A stretch of DNA of 64,000 nt from VXRD01 sp965232265 (lineage in GTDB: Bacteria > Latescibacterota > UBA2968). Position 1 is the stretch's first letter. Each line of letters opens with the position of its first letter. The notes below the pieces were generated by a model. That model had not been told where the DNA came from. It made no database searches and worked only from the letters and a program-made list of their open reading frames with translations. A program made the translations under genes and the position numbers. The DNA lies in the NCBI GenBank assembly GCA_965232265.1, contig CBDDPH010000002.1:248001-312000 (forward strand), written 5' to 3'. Shown one piece after another: positions 41,365-48,169 of the stretch.

Positions 41365-42123
41365 GTGAAGATTTGTTTGTTGGCAAGTGGTAGCGGTGGC
41401 AATTCGATTTGTGTTCAAAATGGTTCTTCAAGTGTGCTTATCGATGCGGGTTTGACGGGCAAGAAGATCGAAGAGCGTTTGCGAGGTATTGGGGTTGATC
41501 CAGCGGGTTTGCAGGCTGTTGTGGTGAGTCACGAGCATGCCGATCACATTAAGGGGGTGGGTGTGTTGGCGAGGCGGTACGGGTTGCCGGTTTGGATGAC
41601 CGAGGGCACGCTGAATGCTTCGAAGAAGATTTTTCGAGGGCGTGAGAGGATTCGGGTGTTTGAGAATGATGAGGCGTTTTCAATTGGCGATCTGTCTTTT
41701 CAGGCGTTTCAATTGCCTCACGATGCGGCTGATCCCGTGAATTTTTCCGTGACGGATGGGCAGGCCAATGTGACGGTTGCAACAGATATGGGTACGGTGA
41801 CGCAGTTGGTTTATCAGTATATGCGCCGCGCCGATTTGGTGATTATTGAGTCGAATTACGACCGGCAGTTGCTGATGGATGGTCCTTATCCGTGGGTTTT
41901 GAAGCAGAGGATCAACAGTACGCACGGGCATTTGTCAAATGATGGGGCAGCCGAGGCGTTGTGCGATTTGGCGAGAGAGGGGGTGCAGCAGGCGGTTCTG
42001 GCGCATTTGAGTGAGAAAAATAACCGGCCAGATCTGGCGCGAAAGACGTGCGCGGATATGTTGCAGGGTCGGGGTATTCGGTCTTTTGCCGATGAGTGTG
42101 GCGGAGCAAGATCGTCCGAGTGA
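41365..42123 (+). CDS. MBL-fold metallohydrolase (YycJ/WalJ-like)
   Basis: This 252-residue protein begins at GTG with GAGGAG 6 bases upstream. It has the metallo-beta-lactamase fold: LLASGSGGNSICVQNGSSSVLIDAGLT, then VVSHEHADHIKG (HxHxDH zinc motif, about residues 53-64) and LPHDAADPVNF, TDMGTVTQLV, ESNYD and THGHLSN further on. This pattern matches the YycJ-like exonuclease/hydrolase group. It follows the Lnt-TatC gene by 18 bases and may be transcribed with it. The substrate is not known for most members. Confidence 0.88.
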   Translation: MKICLLASGSGGNSICVQNGSSSVLIDAGLTGKKIEERLRGIGVDPAGLQAVVVSHEHADHIKGVGVLARRYGLPVWMTEGTLNASKKIFRGRERIRVFENDEAFSIGDLSFQAFQLPHDAADPVNFSVTDGQANVTVATDMGTVTQLVYQYMRRADLVIIESNYDRQLLMDGPYPWVLKQRINSTHGHLSNDGAAEALCDLAREGVQQAVLAHLSEKNNRPDLARKTCADMLQGRGIRSFADECGGARSSE

Positions 42124-42155
42124 TATTTTTGTGATTTGATTTGGGAAGGATAGCG

Positions 42156-43190
42156 ATGGAAAAGTGGATTGAAGAGCTCGTGATGGGATTGGCCAGTCCG
42201 TTCTTGCTTGTGATTATTGCGGTGACGCTGTACACGCTGGGCAAAGGCGCGGATTGGCTCGTCGATGAGGCTGTGACGCTTTCGGTGCGCTGGGGGCTGG
42301 GGAAGGCGGTTATCGGTGCGACGATTGTGAGTATTGGTACGACGACGCCGGAAGCAGCAGTGTCCGTATTTTCGGCGATTCAGGGGAAACCGGGGCTTGC
42401 GCTTGGGAATGCTGTCGGTTCGATTATTTGCGATACGGGCCTTATCATTGGCCTGGCTTCTCTGATTGCGCCTTTACCTCTCAACCGCCAGTTGGCGTCG
42501 CGGTTGTCCAATGTGCAGGTGGGGGCTGGTATTCTTCTGGTGCTCGCCTGTTTTCCATGGGCGTCTCCCGCGAAATTGTTTACCCAAGGTGGGGTTTTGC
42601 CACAGTTCGTGGGGTTCGCTTTTGTGGTACTTTTGGTGCTCTATATTTGGCAGTCGATCCGATGGGCTGCAACCACGTCGGATGCAGAGCGTGAAGATAC
42701 AGCCGATGCGGAGGAAAGTAACGCGGTCCTCGTGCTTGTGAAGTTGATCCTGGCGATTGCGGTTATTGTTGTTTCGGCCCAAATTCTCATTCCCAGTGTG
42801 AGTGTTTTGGCAGAGAGAATAGGCGTGCCAAAGCATATTATTTCGGCAACGCTGGTCGCGTTTGGCACGTCGCTCCCAGAACTCGTGACGGCGATTACCG
42901 CTGTTAGACGCGGGCACGGAGAACTGGCGGTTGGCAATATTATTGGCGCCGATATTCTCAATGTGCTCTTTGTGGCTGGTGTCTCGGCCGCGGCAACACC
43001 AGGTGGCTTGCAAGCCGATGGTCAGTTTTTCCAATTTTTGTTCCCGGCGATGGTGTTTATTCTCGTTGTTTTCCGCTGCGGTATTTTTGTGTCGGGCAAT
43101 GCGATGAAGCGCCCTTTTGGGATTGTGCTGGTGGCGACGTGGCTTCTGGTGACTTTGCTCAGTTATGTGTTGTCCATAGATATGCATTAG
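42156..43190 (+). CDS. CaCA-family calcium/sodium antiporter (YrbG-like)
   Basis: This 344-residue membrane protein has two inverted alpha repeats. Repeat 1 contains GATIVSIGTTTPEAAVSVFSAIQGKPGLALGNAVGSIICD; repeat 2 contains SATLVAFGTSLPELVTAITAVRRGHGELAVGNIIGADILNV. The Glu in each TPE/LPE motif binds the cation. A cytoplasmic acidic loop (DAEREDTADAEESN) separates the halves. ATG 42156 is chosen for GGAAGG upstream; the open frame begins at 42141. It exchanges Ca2+ or other divalent cations for Na+ or H+. Confidence 0.9.
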   Translation: MEKWIEELVMGLASPFLLVIIAVTLYTLGKGADWLVDEAVTLSVRWGLGKAVIGATIVSIGTTTPEAAVSVFSAIQGKPGLALGNAVGSIICDTGLIIGLASLIAPLPLNRQLASRLSNVQVGAGILLVLACFPWASPAKLFTQGGVLPQFVGFAFVVLLVLYIWQSIRWAATTSDAEREDTADAEESNAVLVLVKLILAIAVIVVSAQILIPSVSVLAERIGVPKHIISATLVAFGTSLPELVTAITAVRRGHGELAVGNIIGADILNVLFVAGVSAAATPGGLQADGQFFQFLFPAMVFILVVFRCGIFVSGNAMKRPFGIVLVATWLLVTLLSYVLSIDMH

Positions 43191-43197
43191 GCAGACA

Positions 43198-44655
43198 ATG
43201 TCTCAGGATAATGGAAAAGACAGGCTCGTACTGGTGACGGGAGCCAGTGGGTATGTTGGTGGGCGGCTGGTTCCGGTGCTTGAAGAAAGGGGAGCGCGCG
43301 TGCGTTGTCTGGCTCGCAATCCCCAGTATCTGATGGGTCGGTTTTGTTCCGATACCGAAATTGTCGCGGGGGATGTGCTGGATCGGGATTCGTTGAAGGT
43401 TGCTCTGGAAGGGGTGAATACGGCGTACTATCTGGTGCATTCTATGGGGTCCAGAGCTGATTTTGAGGCGCAGGACCGCATTGGGGCACAAAATTTTGCT
43501 CGCGTCGCGCTGCAGCAAGGGGTTCGGCGCGTTATTTATTTGGGAGGTCTGGTTGGGGATCGCCAGCTTTCTTCCCATTTGGCCAGCCGCCGGGAGGTGG
43601 GGGCTATTCTGGCTGCTGAGGGACCTGAGACCCTGGAGTTTCGGGCTTCTATTATTATTGGTTCGGGTTCGCTGTCTTTTGAGATGGTGCGCGGTCTGGT
43701 CAATAAGTTGCCGATTATGATTACGCCGAGTTGGGTCCGCACGCCAACCCAGCCGATTGCGATTGCGGATGTGATCGCTTATTTGATCCATGGTCTGGAT
43801 GTGGAGGCGGAGGGGAGTGCGGTTTTTGAGATTGGGGGACCGCAACAGGTGTCTTACGGCGGGTTGATGCGGGAATATGCCCGTCAGATTGGCGTGCGGC
43901 GTCTTATGATTCCGGTTCCTTTTTTGAGTCCTCGTCTTTCCAGTTTGTGGTTGGGGCTGGTGACGCCTCTTTATGCGCGGGTGGGTAAAAAGCTTATCGA
44001 TAGTTTGCGGAATGAGACGATTGTTCGAGATGATGGTGCGTGCGAGCGTTTTCCGGTCCGTCCTCTCAATGTGCGTCAGGCGATGGCTCGTGCGCTTGAG
44101 GAGGAGGACCGGGAGATGGCGCAGACCCGCTGGAGCGATGCGGTGTCTTCAAGTGGTGAGGCGCCTTTGTGGGGTGGAAGGCGTTTTGGTTCGCGGCTTG
44201 TTGACCGTCAGCAGGCTTTTGCGAATGTGGAACCTGTCCGAGCTTTTGCCCCTGTTCAGCGCATTGGAGGGGATCGGGGTTGGTATTTTGCGACCTGGAT
44301 CTGGTATTTACGCGGTTTTGTGGATTTGCTGCTGGGCGGGGTGGGTATGCGGCGCGGACGGCGGCATCCGGTTGATGTACGGCCGGGAGATCCCTTGGAT
44401 TTCTGGCGCGTTGAGGCTTTTGAAGAACATTGCCTTCTGCGTTTGCAGGCAGAGATGAAGGTGCCCGGTCGGGCATGGCTTCAGTTTGAGGTCCAGCCCG
44501 TGGAGGGGGGTAGCCAGATAACACAGACGGCTATTTTCGATCCTCTGGGTCTCGGTGGGTTGCTTTATTGGTATGGCCTTTATCCTATTCACTGTCTCAT
44601 TTTTAAGCGTATGCTAAAGGGTCTTGTAAAGCAGGCGGAGTTGGATATGCCCTAG
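43198..44655 (+). CDS. NAD(P)-binding SDR/epimerase fused to DUF2867
   Basis: This 485-residue protein has an N-terminal Rossmann domain: VLVTGASGYVGGRLVPVLEERGARVRCLARNP, VAGDVLDRDSL, AYYLVHSMGS and VIYLGGLVG. It is an atypical extended SDR lacking a full YxxxK pair. Residues from about 320 form a DUF2867 domain (DFWRVEAFEEHCLLRLQAEMKVPGRAWLQFEV, then TQTAIFDPLGLGGLLYWYGLYPIH), which has a START-like fold in relatives. The combination is common in bacteria, and its role is unclear (possibly a membrane-associated oxidoreductase of lipid or quinone metabolism). It starts 7 bases after the antiporter gene stop. Confidence 0.85.
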   Translation: MSQDNGKDRLVLVTGASGYVGGRLVPVLEERGARVRCLARNPQYLMGRFCSDTEIVAGDVLDRDSLKVALEGVNTAYYLVHSMGSRADFEAQDRIGAQNFARVALQQGVRRVIYLGGLVGDRQLSSHLASRREVGAILAAEGPETLEFRASIIIGSGSLSFEMVRGLVNKLPIMITPSWVRTPTQPIAIADVIAYLIHGLDVEAEGSAVFEIGGPQQVSYGGLMREYARQIGVRRLMIPVPFLSPRLSSLWLGLVTPLYARVGKKLIDSLRNETIVRDDGACERFPVRPLNVRQAMARALEEEDREMAQTRWSDAVSSSGEAPLWGGRRFGSRLVDRQQAFANVEPVRAFAPVQRIGGDRGWYFATWIWYLRGFVDLLLGGVGMRRGRRHPVDVRPGDPLDFWRVEAFEEHCLLRLQAEMKVPGRAWLQFEVQPVEGGSQITQTAIFDPLGLGGLLYWYGLYPIHCLIFKRMLKGLVKQAELDMP

Positions 44656-44681
44656 GCGTCGATCAATCGCATCAACAGTGT

Positions 44682-44723
44682 TGTCATCGCGGCATGCTTG
44701 AGCCGAGATCCAGAAGGTTTTGG
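44682..44723. repeat. GTCATTGCGGC-type dispersed repeat, copy 2
   Basis: TGTCATCGCGGCATGCTTGAGCCGAGATCCAGAAGGTTTTGG-like sequence. The core GCGGCATGCTTGAGCC recurs at 4378, 60622 and, in reverse, 63504. Confidence 0.75.
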
Positions 44724-44726
44724 TCG

Positions 44727-45512
44727 TTAATCTGTGATCTTCAAGAGTCTGCCAGCACCCTTTCCAGGATAGGTTCTCGAGTTGGCACCGGGGTAAGCAT
44801 AGCCGTTGATAAAGATGCGCCGCGGTTTCTGAGAGTGGTTCGGTTCGCTGCCGTGGATGGTGTATGGGTTGAATAGGGCTACGCTACCAGATTTCATGAT
44901 CCCCGTAACGGCGGCGTCGGGATTGAATAGTGCCGGGTATTCTTCTTCACTGCGACTCAGCAGGCCCAGATGTCCCAATTTGCAACTTCTGGGGATGAAT
45001 TTCAGAGGGCCACTCTCTTCGGTTACATCGTCAATGGCGATGGCTTGCTGGACAAAGCTGCCGCGTCCGTTGATGTCCTTCCACCCGGGTTTTCCATATC
45101 CGCGATGTTCGCTGTCCTGATGCCACGGAAATGCCACGTTGTCGCCGGGTATTTTGAAGTGGGCCTGGTTGATTAACTGGTTCATTTCGTTGCTGCCCAG
45201 CAACTGGCTCGCCATTCCGAGCAGGCGGTGGTCTTCGCCATAAGTGAGCAGTACGGGTTCGGCTGCCCCGCACCAGGAGATGCGGTGAATGATGACCTGT
45301 CCCGATTCCTTTTTTTCAATGGCAAAATCAGAGCCGTTGTGTATCCCGGGTTCCGATAGCGCGTAGGCCATTTTTTGCAGGCGGTCAAATCCGGCTCGCA
45401 TTTCTTCGATTTCGGCGGGTGTGAAAACGTCCGGTACGATGACGAATCCGATTTCAAAGAATGCTTCGATCTGTTCTTCACTGAGTATTAGGCAAGGAGT
45501 CGGGTTTCCCAT
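44727..45512 (-). CDS. Phytanoyl-CoA dioxygenase (PhyH) family protein
   Basis: This 261-residue Fe(II)/2-oxoglutarate oxygenase-like protein starts with LSEEQIEAFFEIGFVIVPDVFTPAEIEEMR, the family N terminus. WHQDSEH (about residues 125-131) gives the HxD part of the iron site and NPYTIHGSEPNHSQKPRRIF gives the distal His plus the 2-oxoglutarate Arg. ATG 45512 has GGGAG upstream; longer frames to 45590 lack a ribosome site. The enzyme hydroxylates an unknown substrate. This family is greatly expanded in some uncultured marine and sponge-associated bacteria. Confidence 0.87.
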   Translation of the reverse strand: MGNPTPCLILSEEQIEAFFEIGFVIVPDVFTPAEIEEMRAGFDRLQKMAYALSEPGIHNGSDFAIEKKESGQVIIHRISWCGAAEPVLLTYGEDHRLLGMASQLLGSNEMNQLINQAHFKIPGDNVAFPWHQDSEHRGYGKPGWKDINGRGSFVQQAIAIDDVTEESGPLKFIPRSCKLGHLGLLSRSEEEYPALFNPDAAVTGIMKSGSVALFNPYTIHGSEPNHSQKPRRIFINGYAYPGANSRTYPGKGAGRLLKITD

Positions 45513-45736
45513 TCTGCATCTCCCAGAAAAAGCGAAAGGTCCCGAGATATCCCAGGACCAACAACCGACCGGGAATAATCCCCAGTCCAATGTTCGAAAA
45601 TATAGTTCTTAAAAGCCTGTTATGTCAAGAATGCGTTTTTGGAATGGTGCGATAACCGAAATGCTTTTGTATATTATTGAAAAATAACGTCTGGGGTTGA
45701 CCTTGTTATGACCGGCACATTGCTAATGCGGCAATC

Positions 45737-45820
45737 ATGAAGGAACTTCGTACAATCGTGGCAGATTGTGGCTATGAACTGCCAATCCTCTGTACACCTG
45801 AAGAATTACTTGGAGAATGA
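45737..45820 (+). CDS. Small ORF, possible gene tail
   Basis: A 27-residue frame (KELRTIVADCGYELPILCTP) starts at ATG and ends in an ATGA overlap with the next frame. No family is recognised. It may be a short coupled leader or the remnant of a larger gene cut away upstream. Confidence 0.3.
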   Translation: MKELRTIVADCGYELPILCTPEELLGE

Positions 45821-45825
45821 TCGCT

Positions 45826-46008
45826 ATGAAAGAACTAAACGATAAAGAGACCACGGATGAGATTATCCAGGAGACCAGAAGGATCAAAGAAGCCCTGGCA
45901 AAGTCTATGGATTTTGACATTGATCGCATTCTGAAAGATGCAAGGCTGAGACAAAAAAAAAGTGGCAGGAAGATTCTTTCTCCTCCAGTCCAGCAACTGG
46001 TTGATTAG
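45826..46008 (+). CDS. Small hypothetical protein, antitoxin-like
   Basis: This is a 60-residue charged, helical protein (KELNDKETTDEIIQETRRIKEALAKSMDFDIDRILKDARLRQ). ATG 45826 is preferred over 45817 because GGAG at 45812-45815 is better spaced. The strongly helical, charged make-up resembles small antitoxin partners, but no toxin gene is adjacent. The product is not identified. Confidence 0.5.
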   Translation: MKELNDKETTDEIIQETRRIKEALAKSMDFDIDRILKDARLRQKKSGRKILSPPVQQLVD

Positions 46009-46137
46009 GTGATCTGGCGAAGGGCCGGTGGGAACTTATGGATAAGAAAATGAAAATGAACTGCTTCGTTTTCCAAAGTCAGCCACAAAAAGCACAGAAG
46101 GCACAAAATATCCGAACCATTGTCGAGCAAGTGTGTT

Positions 46138-46446
46138 ATGAACTTAAAGCAATACCAGACCGATACGCTGTCTATTCTGCGTCGCTTCTTTGAGGAGGCG
46201 CGAATGGCGGGGCCAAAGAATGCGTATGAGGCGATCACGCAAGAGCCAGAGCAGGCCATGCGGCTTGGGGGATATGCTGGAGCTTATGTGCCGTTAAAAG
46301 AATTGTCGGATGTGCCTTATGTTTGTTTGCGCCTCACGGGTGGGGGTAAGACGATTCTCGCTGCACATGCCGTATCTGTCGCTCGCAATGCGTGGATTGA
46401 GAAGGATGTACGACAGCAGTTGATGGAGAAAATTGGTGCTGTTTAG
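46138..46446 (+). pseudogene. Truncated type III restriction/DEAD helicase fragment
   Basis: This 102-codon frame begins MNLKQYQTDTLSILRRFFEEAR and reaches a Walker A-like LTGGGKTILAAHAV, the N-terminal layout of type III restriction or related helicases. It then ends at KIGAV. All downstream helicase motifs and the nuclease are missing. It is a remnant separate from the intact res at 4472, which has a different N terminus. Its last bases lie in the first copy of a direct repeat that also flanks the RelBE-like module. Confidence 0.7.
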
Positions 46447-46460
46447 ATGAATGGAGGCAA
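46429..46460. repeat. Direct repeat copy 1 (TA cassette boundary)
   Basis: This 32-base segment matches 46943-46974 at 31 positions (one mismatch at the sixth base; the last 26 bases are identical). It contains GGTGCTGTTTAG and ATGAATGGAGGCAA, so it carries a GGAGG ribosome site. Confidence 0.9.
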
Positions 46461-46464
46461 TAAC

Positions 46465-46692
46465 ATGGCGAGTACAATTCACCTGGTTCCCGAAGCTGAG
46501 AAACGAATTGATTCCCTCGTGGCGCGAACAGGGCGTAGCAAGGATTTCTTTCTCAAGGAGATTATCAAACGCGGTCTTGAGGATGTGGAGGATTACTATC
46601 TTGCTGCAGAAGTACTGGAGCGCGTCCGAGAAGGTACAGAGGCGGTGTATTCAGACGCTGAAGTGAGGCGAGAACTTGACTTGGACGATTGA
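46465..46692 (+). CDS. RelB/ribbon-helix-helix type antitoxin
   Basis: This 75-residue protein starts at ATG with GGAGG 7 bases upstream, within the direct repeat. The N-terminal STIHLVPEAEKRIDSLVARTGRSKDFFLKEIIKRGLEDVED is a ribbon-helix-helix DNA-binding domain. The acidic tail (DAEVRRELDLDD) would wrap the toxin. It overlaps the toxin gene by 17 bases. It is expected to repress its own operon and neutralise the RelE-like toxin. Confidence 0.85.
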   Translation: MASTIHLVPEAEKRIDSLVARTGRSKDFFLKEIIKRGLEDVEDYYLAAEVLERVREGTEAVYSDAEVRRELDLDD

Positions 46693-46942
46693 GTACACTG
46701 AAACTGCCAAAACCCAACTTCGCAAGCTCGACAAACAGATGACTCAACGCATTGTTGATTACATGAGCAAGCGTGTTGCGAGACTGGATGATCCGCGAAG
46801 CACGGGTAAGGCACTGACTGGCCCATTGGGTGGATTGTGGAGTTACCGAGTGGGGAATTGCCGCATGATCTGCGACATTCAGGACAATGCTTTGCGTGTA
46901 TTGGTGGTGAGGGTTGGTAACCGTGCCGATGTATATCGTTAA
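46676..46942 (+). CDS. RelE/ParE superfamily toxin
   Basis: This 88-residue basic protein reads TWTIEYTETAKTQLRKLDKQ, then LTGPLGGLWSYRVGNCRMICDI and LRVLVVRVGNRADVYR, the whole RelE/ParE fold including the terminal R(V)G-H/NR..VY motif. It starts at TTG with GAGG 7 bases upstream, which keeps toxin translation low. RelE-type members cut mRNA on the ribosome and ParE-type ones block gyrase; the sequence looks closer to RelE, but this is not certain. Confidence 0.85.
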   Translation: MTWTIEYTETAKTQLRKLDKQMTQRIVDYMSKRVARLDDPRSTGKALTGPLGGLWSYRVGNCRMICDIQDNALRVLVVRVGNRADVYR

Positions 46943-46974
46943 AAAATCGGTGCTGTTTAGATGAATGGAGGCAA
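46943..46974. repeat. Direct repeat copy 2 (TA cassette boundary)
   Basis: Second copy of the 32-base repeat, 514 bases from the first. It supplies the GGAGG ribosome site for rfbB. Confidence 0.9.
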
Positions 46975-46976
46975 AT

Positions 46977-47990
46977 TTGAAGACAATGCTCATTACAGGC
47001 GGTGCCGGGTTTATCGGCAGCCATTTTGTGCGATATGTTCTCGATATGTATCGCGATTATCGCGTTATCAATTTGGACAAGCTGACGTACGCGGGCAATC
47101 TGGACAATTTGCTGGATGTTGCGGATAGTCCCCGGTATGAATTTGTGCGAGGGGATATTTGCGATGCCGGGTTGGTCAATGATTTGATGCAGCGGATCGA
47201 TCTGGTGGTGAATTTTGCTGCGGAGAGTCATGTTGATCGGAGCATTATGGGTGCCGAGGAGTTTATGAAGTCTAATGCGCTGGGTGTGTACACGTTGCTC
47301 GCTGCAGCGCGAGATTGCGGTGTTGAGCGGTTTTTGCAGGTGAGTACAGATGAGGTGTATGGGTCTTTGGAAGCGGGCGAAGATCCGTGGACGGAAGATG
47401 CACCAATTGCACCGCGCAATCCATACTCGGTGGCGAAAGCGTCGGGGGATATGATGGCGCGTGCGTTTGCCATTACTTATGGTTTGCCTGTGGTGATTAC
47501 GCGTGCGTCCAATAATGTTGGTGGGTTTCAATATCCCGAGAAGCGCGTGCCCATTTATATTACCAATGCGATAGACGATATTGCATTGCCCGTGTATGGC
47601 GCGGGGACGGCGATTCGCGATCACCTCTATGTGACGGATCACTGCGAGGCGATTGATCTGGTGTTGCACAAGGGCGCGCAGGGCGAGGCGTATAATGTGG
47701 GGGGTGAGAATGAGGCGGATGGGCTTTCTGTTGCGGAGAAGATTCTGGCGTATTTGGAGAAGCCCAAAAATTTGATGCAGCATGTGGCTGATCGGCCCGG
47801 GCACGATATGCGGTATTCTCTGAATGCATCAAAAATTATGGCGCTGGGGTGGAAGCCAAAGTACAATTTTGAAGAGTCATTGCGCCTGACGGTTGAATGG
47901 TATTTGGGCAATGAGGATTGGTGGCGGAAAATTCGGGATAGCGAGAATTATCGGGAATATTACAGGCGGCAGTACGATGAGCGGAAATGA
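46977..47990 (+). CDS. rfbB: dTDP-glucose 4,6-dehydratase
   Basis: This 337-residue extended SDR starts at TTG 46977 with GGAGG 5 bases upstream, reading MKTMLITGGAGFIGSHFVRY. The dinucleotide motif GGAGFIG is intact. SxDEVYG (STDEVYGSLEAGEDPWTE), YSVAKASGDMMARAF (YxxxK) and TRASNNVGGFQYPEKRVPIYI follow, all as in RfbB/RmlB. It turns dTDP-glucose into dTDP-4-keto-6-deoxyglucose for surface polysaccharide. No other rml genes are next to it. The leader of this gene was duplicated when the TA cassette arrived. Confidence 0.93.
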   Translation: MKTMLITGGAGFIGSHFVRYVLDMYRDYRVINLDKLTYAGNLDNLLDVADSPRYEFVRGDICDAGLVNDLMQRIDLVVNFAAESHVDRSIMGAEEFMKSNALGVYTLLAAARDCGVERFLQVSTDEVYGSLEAGEDPWTEDAPIAPRNPYSVAKASGDMMARAFAITYGLPVVITRASNNVGGFQYPEKRVPIYITNAIDDIALPVYGAGTAIRDHLYVTDHCEAIDLVLHKGAQGEAYNVGGENEADGLSVAEKILAYLEKPKNLMQHVADRPGHDMRYSLNASKIMALGWKPKYNFEESLRLTVEWYLGNEDWWRKIRDSENYREYYRRQYDERK

Positions 47991-48001
47991 AAACCATAAG
48001 T

Positions 48002-48060
48002 ATTCGCAGATGGACGCAGGCATGTCCCTGTGAAAACAGGGACGAGCGCGGATGAGAACC
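48002..48060. repeat. GCAGATGGACGCAG repeat interrupted by a TCCCTG/CAGGGA mini-palindrome
   Basis: TTCGCAGATGGACGCAGG is followed by CATGTCCCTGTGAAAACAGGGA, an inverted repeat like the insert seen near 4392-4416. Confidence 0.55.
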
Positions 48061-48080
48061 AGAATAAAATCTAACAAAAA

Positions 48081-48117
48081 AAAGGAAAACGCCTCGGCAA
48101 TCGCTGGGGCGTTTTTT
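48081..48117. terminator. Bidirectional terminator between rfbB and uvrA
   Basis: AAAACGCC at 48086-48093 pairs with GGCGTTTT at 48108-48115, with an A-rich left flank and a T-run on the right, between converging genes. Confidence 0.8.
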
Positions 48118-48169
48118 GGTTTGTCTATTATGAAGGGGTAGGAAATCTTTGGTGCGGGTTTAATCCGCG

